Positions 13,271 through 15,129 of a stretch of DNA of 15,129 nt are shown here, one piece after another. Position numbers and translations under genes: made by a program. A model generated the notes under the pieces. The model was given only the letters and a program-made list of their open reading frames with translations, was not told where the DNA came from and did not search any database. The stretch comes from Candidatus Zixiibacteriota bacterium (GTDB lineage: Bacteria > Zixibacteria > MSB-5A5 > CAIYYT01), in the NCBI GenBank assembly GCA_026397575.1, contig JAPLUP010000551.1, forward strand, positions 1 to 15,129. Direction: 5' to 3'. The first letter of the stretch is position 1. Each line of letters starts with the position of its first letter.

Positions 13271-14695
13271 ATGCAGAAACTGATTGATACTTCCACAGCG
13301 TTTTATGGCTGCGGCAATTCGCCGACGAGAAAGTTGTTTACGGTCACGACCGGCGCCTACGCGGGCAGACAGATAGTCGTATATGCCGCGTCACCGTCAA
13401 CGATCAAGTTCAGCTATGCCGATCCGCCATACACAAGCTGGTCGGTACCGCAGACAATCGCGACAAATGCCGCCGATTATCCGGTTTCTACCGTGATGGA
13501 CGCTGCCGGCAATGTCTATATCGTTTTCTCAGCGCAAACAACGCTCGATCTTCTGTTTCGCAAACTCACATTCGCAGCGGGTGTCTGGACGGTCGGCAGT
13601 GAAGTGACCATCTACAATGGCAAAGACAATTTCTTCCCGACAATCCTTAAAGACGTTTTCGGCCAGTTGTGGGTTTGTTGGACTTGCTACGATTCCGCTT
13701 CCGGATACTACACCTTGCGCTACAAACAGTCGGTCACCGAGGGTACGCTCTGGGGGAGTGGTCCGACTGACGCCGGCGAAGCGATCACGGCTGGTTCGTC
13801 CGGATGCTATCACCAACTGGTCTACTTGCAGCCCTATGTCTACTGCATCTACACTGATGCCGGTACCAAACTGGCATATCGCCGCATTCCCGAAGGTGGC
13901 ACCTACTGGGAAAACGAAATCACGCTTTACACCGGATCGTCATTGACAGATGGTTTCTCGGTGGCCGTGTCGGAAGCAGGGGCTTTGGTCGGTGTCGCAT
14001 TCAACGCTTCCGGCAAGCTATGGTATCTGGAGTACGACACCGACAGTTGGAGCGGCCTCCATGAATTGGCAACCAGTCCCGCTACGCCACCGCTATTGGT
14101 GTTCAACGGCGCAACGCCATACGTGCTCTATGGCATGTCGGTCGGCACCGGTCAGACCGAGCTATTGTATCGCTGCAAAAGCGGTGTCGGTTTTGCGGCA
14201 ACGACCAGTGTTAGTCCGGAATTGTCGCGGTTCAGGTATGTATTGCTCTATGACGCCAACGGATCTCCCGACTTCCGAGACCTGGGCACCGCCGCCGGTG
14301 ACAGCACTGCCGCCGATGTATATCATCCGACTTCAAACAAGCTGATCCAGTCGGTCGGTGATGCCATCTATCTGGGATCTGACGAGATATTCGCGGCGTG
14401 CGAGATGATTCTCTCGACAGCAGGCGACACATCGGGCGCGGTGACCTGGGCCTATTTCGACGGCAGCAACTGGATAGCGTTTACGCCGCAATCCGGGGGC
14501 TACAACTTAGACCAACTCAGCAAAAAAGTGCGTCTCTGGAATGATTCGGCCGGTGCGCCTTCCAACTGGCAGAAGTCTACCGTCGCCAATCTCAATGCCT
14601 ACTGGATCAGAATCACAGCCACGGCAGCCTATACCACTGCGCCGGTCGGGACGCAGATCACGCCGCTGGCAAACATCAACTATCTAAATCACTAA
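13271..14695 (+). CDS. Propeller-type virion fibre / receptor-binding protein
   Basis: 474 residues; ATG preceded by AGAGAGGAAAGC. Residues ~1-330 have repeated beta-blade patterns of sialidase/BNR-like propellers (W-S-V-P-Q-T-I-A; VYIVFSAQTT; QLWVCWTCYD; LRYKQS; LAYRRIPEGGTYWENEI). No Asp-box signature or sialidase catalytic set was seen, so binding rather than hydrolysis is likelier. The C-terminal ~100 residues (DAIYLGSDEIF, WAYFDGSNWIAF, NAYWIRITATAAYTT) match a domain found in many phage tail and fibre proteins, pattern WxYxDGSxWxxF...WxxxxxxxxxAYWIRI. This gives confidence that it is a virion surface protein. Its place straight after the capsid gene suggests a head or neck fibre. Confidence 0.7.
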   Translation: MQKLIDTSTAFYGCGNSPTRKLFTVTTGAYAGRQIVVYAASPSTIKFSYADPPYTSWSVPQTIATNAADYPVSTVMDAAGNVYIVFSAQTTLDLLFRKLTFAAGVWTVGSEVTIYNGKDNFFPTILKDVFGQLWVCWTCYDSASGYYTLRYKQSVTEGTLWGSGPTDAGEAITAGSSGCYHQLVYLQPYVYCIYTDAGTKLAYRRIPEGGTYWENEITLYTGSSLTDGFSVAVSEAGALVGVAFNASGKLWYLEYDTDSWSGLHELATSPATPPLLVFNGATPYVLYGMSVGTGQTELLYRCKSGVGFAATTSVSPELSRFRYVLLYDANGSPDFRDLGTAAGDSTAADVYHPTSNKLIQSVGDAIYLGSDEIFAACEMILSTAGDTSGAVTWAYFDGSNWIAFTPQSGGYNLDQLSKKVRLWNDSAGAPSNWQKSTVANLNAYWIRITATAAYTTAPVGTQITPLANINYLNH

Positions 14696-14708
14696 GCGAG
14701 GTGAGAAC

Positions 14709-14990
14709 ATGGCATTTACTAACACGGATACCGTGCGGCAACATCTGCGACAAGAAGGTGCTGTGCGTGACACGTTCGCTGATGTGACGGTGCAATTGCT
14801 CGCAGCATCACCGGTCGCGCTGCTGCATGCCAATCTCAAAGCCGGGACGGTCAGGGTTAAAGGCAAGGAGATCGGGACACCCCGATTCGAGAACGTGATT
14901 CTGGCGGCGCAGCCGGTGGCATTGACGAGTCAGCAGGTTATCCCTGACAGCGTCGTGGTGGCATCCGACAGTTCCCTCGGCACGATCTAA
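14709..14990 (+). CDS. Virion structural protein, N-terminal part (stops at an in-frame TAA)
   Basis: 93 residues to the TAA at 14988-14990; ATG 13 nt after the fibre stop with GAGGTGAGAAC upstream. The end, PDSVVVASDSSLGTI, is the beginning of a repeat well known in phage structural proteins (SxxGxxYxExxDYxVDYxxGxxxR). The TAA sits where Tyr is expected, and the same frame continues the motif without a gap. So this is either a nonsense-mutated gene, a sequencing or assembly error, or a read-through protein. Specific virion role unknown; position suggests a head-tail or tail-associated protein. Confidence 0.6.
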   Translation: MAFTNTDTVRQHLRQEGAVRDTFADVTVQLLAASPVALLHANLKAGTVRVKGKEIGTPRFENVILAAQPVALTSQQVIPDSVVVASDSSLGTI

Positions 14991-15129
14991 ACCGAGAACA
15001 CTGACTACCACGTTGATCACGTGGACGGCAAACTGGCGCGCATTGCTACGGGAATGATCGGTTCCGGGGCTGCTGTTGCGGTTTGGTACTACGCCTATCG
15101 ACTTTACGTTGAAGGGGTCGATTTCACGG
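14991..15129 (+). pseudogene. In-frame continuation of the interrupted structural gene (runs off the right edge)
   Basis: After the TAA the same frame reads TENTDYHVDHVDGKLARI, then GMIGSGAAVAVWYYAY and RLYVEGVDFT, completing one motif repeat and starting a second. It is open to the window edge (46 codons). There is no ribosome site or start codon close behind the stop that would make it a separate gene. A single base change (TAC or TAT to TAA) explains the break. Confidence 0.65.

Noticed and set aside
2981..15129. Gene transfer agent instead of a prophage
   Set aside because: Gene order and cargo do not resemble a known gene transfer agent cluster, and accessory genes such as OLD are typical of phages. 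The window cannot exclude a defective prophage.

Overview
The window joins the 3' end of a bacterial cell-surface or secreted gene to the head-morphogenesis module of a tailed (HK97-type) prophage. The left-edge protein ends in two dockerin-type calcium-binding repeats (GDxxxDxxVDISDxVYLIxYIFSGGAAP). That style is common in proteins of FCB-group candidate phyla such as Zixibacteria and relatives. A PEP-CTERM sorting signal at 5.7 kb fits a Gram-negative host with an exosortase. This taxonomy is inferred from motif style only.

Layout: (1) 1-2141, the dockerin protein, cut by the left edge. (2) 2142-2980, an AT-richer gap with no supported protein gene. It holds a hairpin terminator, an 11-bp inverted repeat, and a compact promoter/hairpin/T-run unit on the minus strand that may encode a small RNA of about 100 nt. 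(3) 2981-5630 (+), portal then large terminase, the reverse of the usual order. (4) 5627-8657 (-), an accessory block running against the structural genes: a PEP-CTERM protein, a two-helix membrane protein and a large OLD-family ATPase/TOPRIM nuclease. (5) 8942-15129 (+), prohead protease fusion, small membrane protein, helical protein, decoration protein, major capsid protein, propeller-type fibre, and a structural gene interrupted by an in-frame TAA.

The main discovery is the 595-residue protein at 8942-10729. It starts as a prohead serine protease carrying a Cys/His cluster. It continues into what reads as a degenerate ATP-dependent DNA ligase nucleotidyltransferase domain and ends with what reads as a degenerate LigD-type 3'-phosphoesterase domain. 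The key catalytic residues of both repair-type domains appear replaced, which suggests they were reused as structural or DNA-binding parts of a capsid-maturation protein.

The second is that the OLD gene looks like an integron-type gene cassette. It is bounded by a GTTAGGC core next to its start and an attC-like site 21 nt after its stop. The outer 9 bases of the two ends are complementary, as expected for R'' and the R' formed on circularisation. Removing the 2108-bp cassette places a TATATATA promoter box just upstream of the small membrane-protein gene, so the cassette seems to have been inserted into an existing phage accessory operon.

No integrase, attachment site, tRNA, CRISPR array, small terminase or tail genes are visible here.
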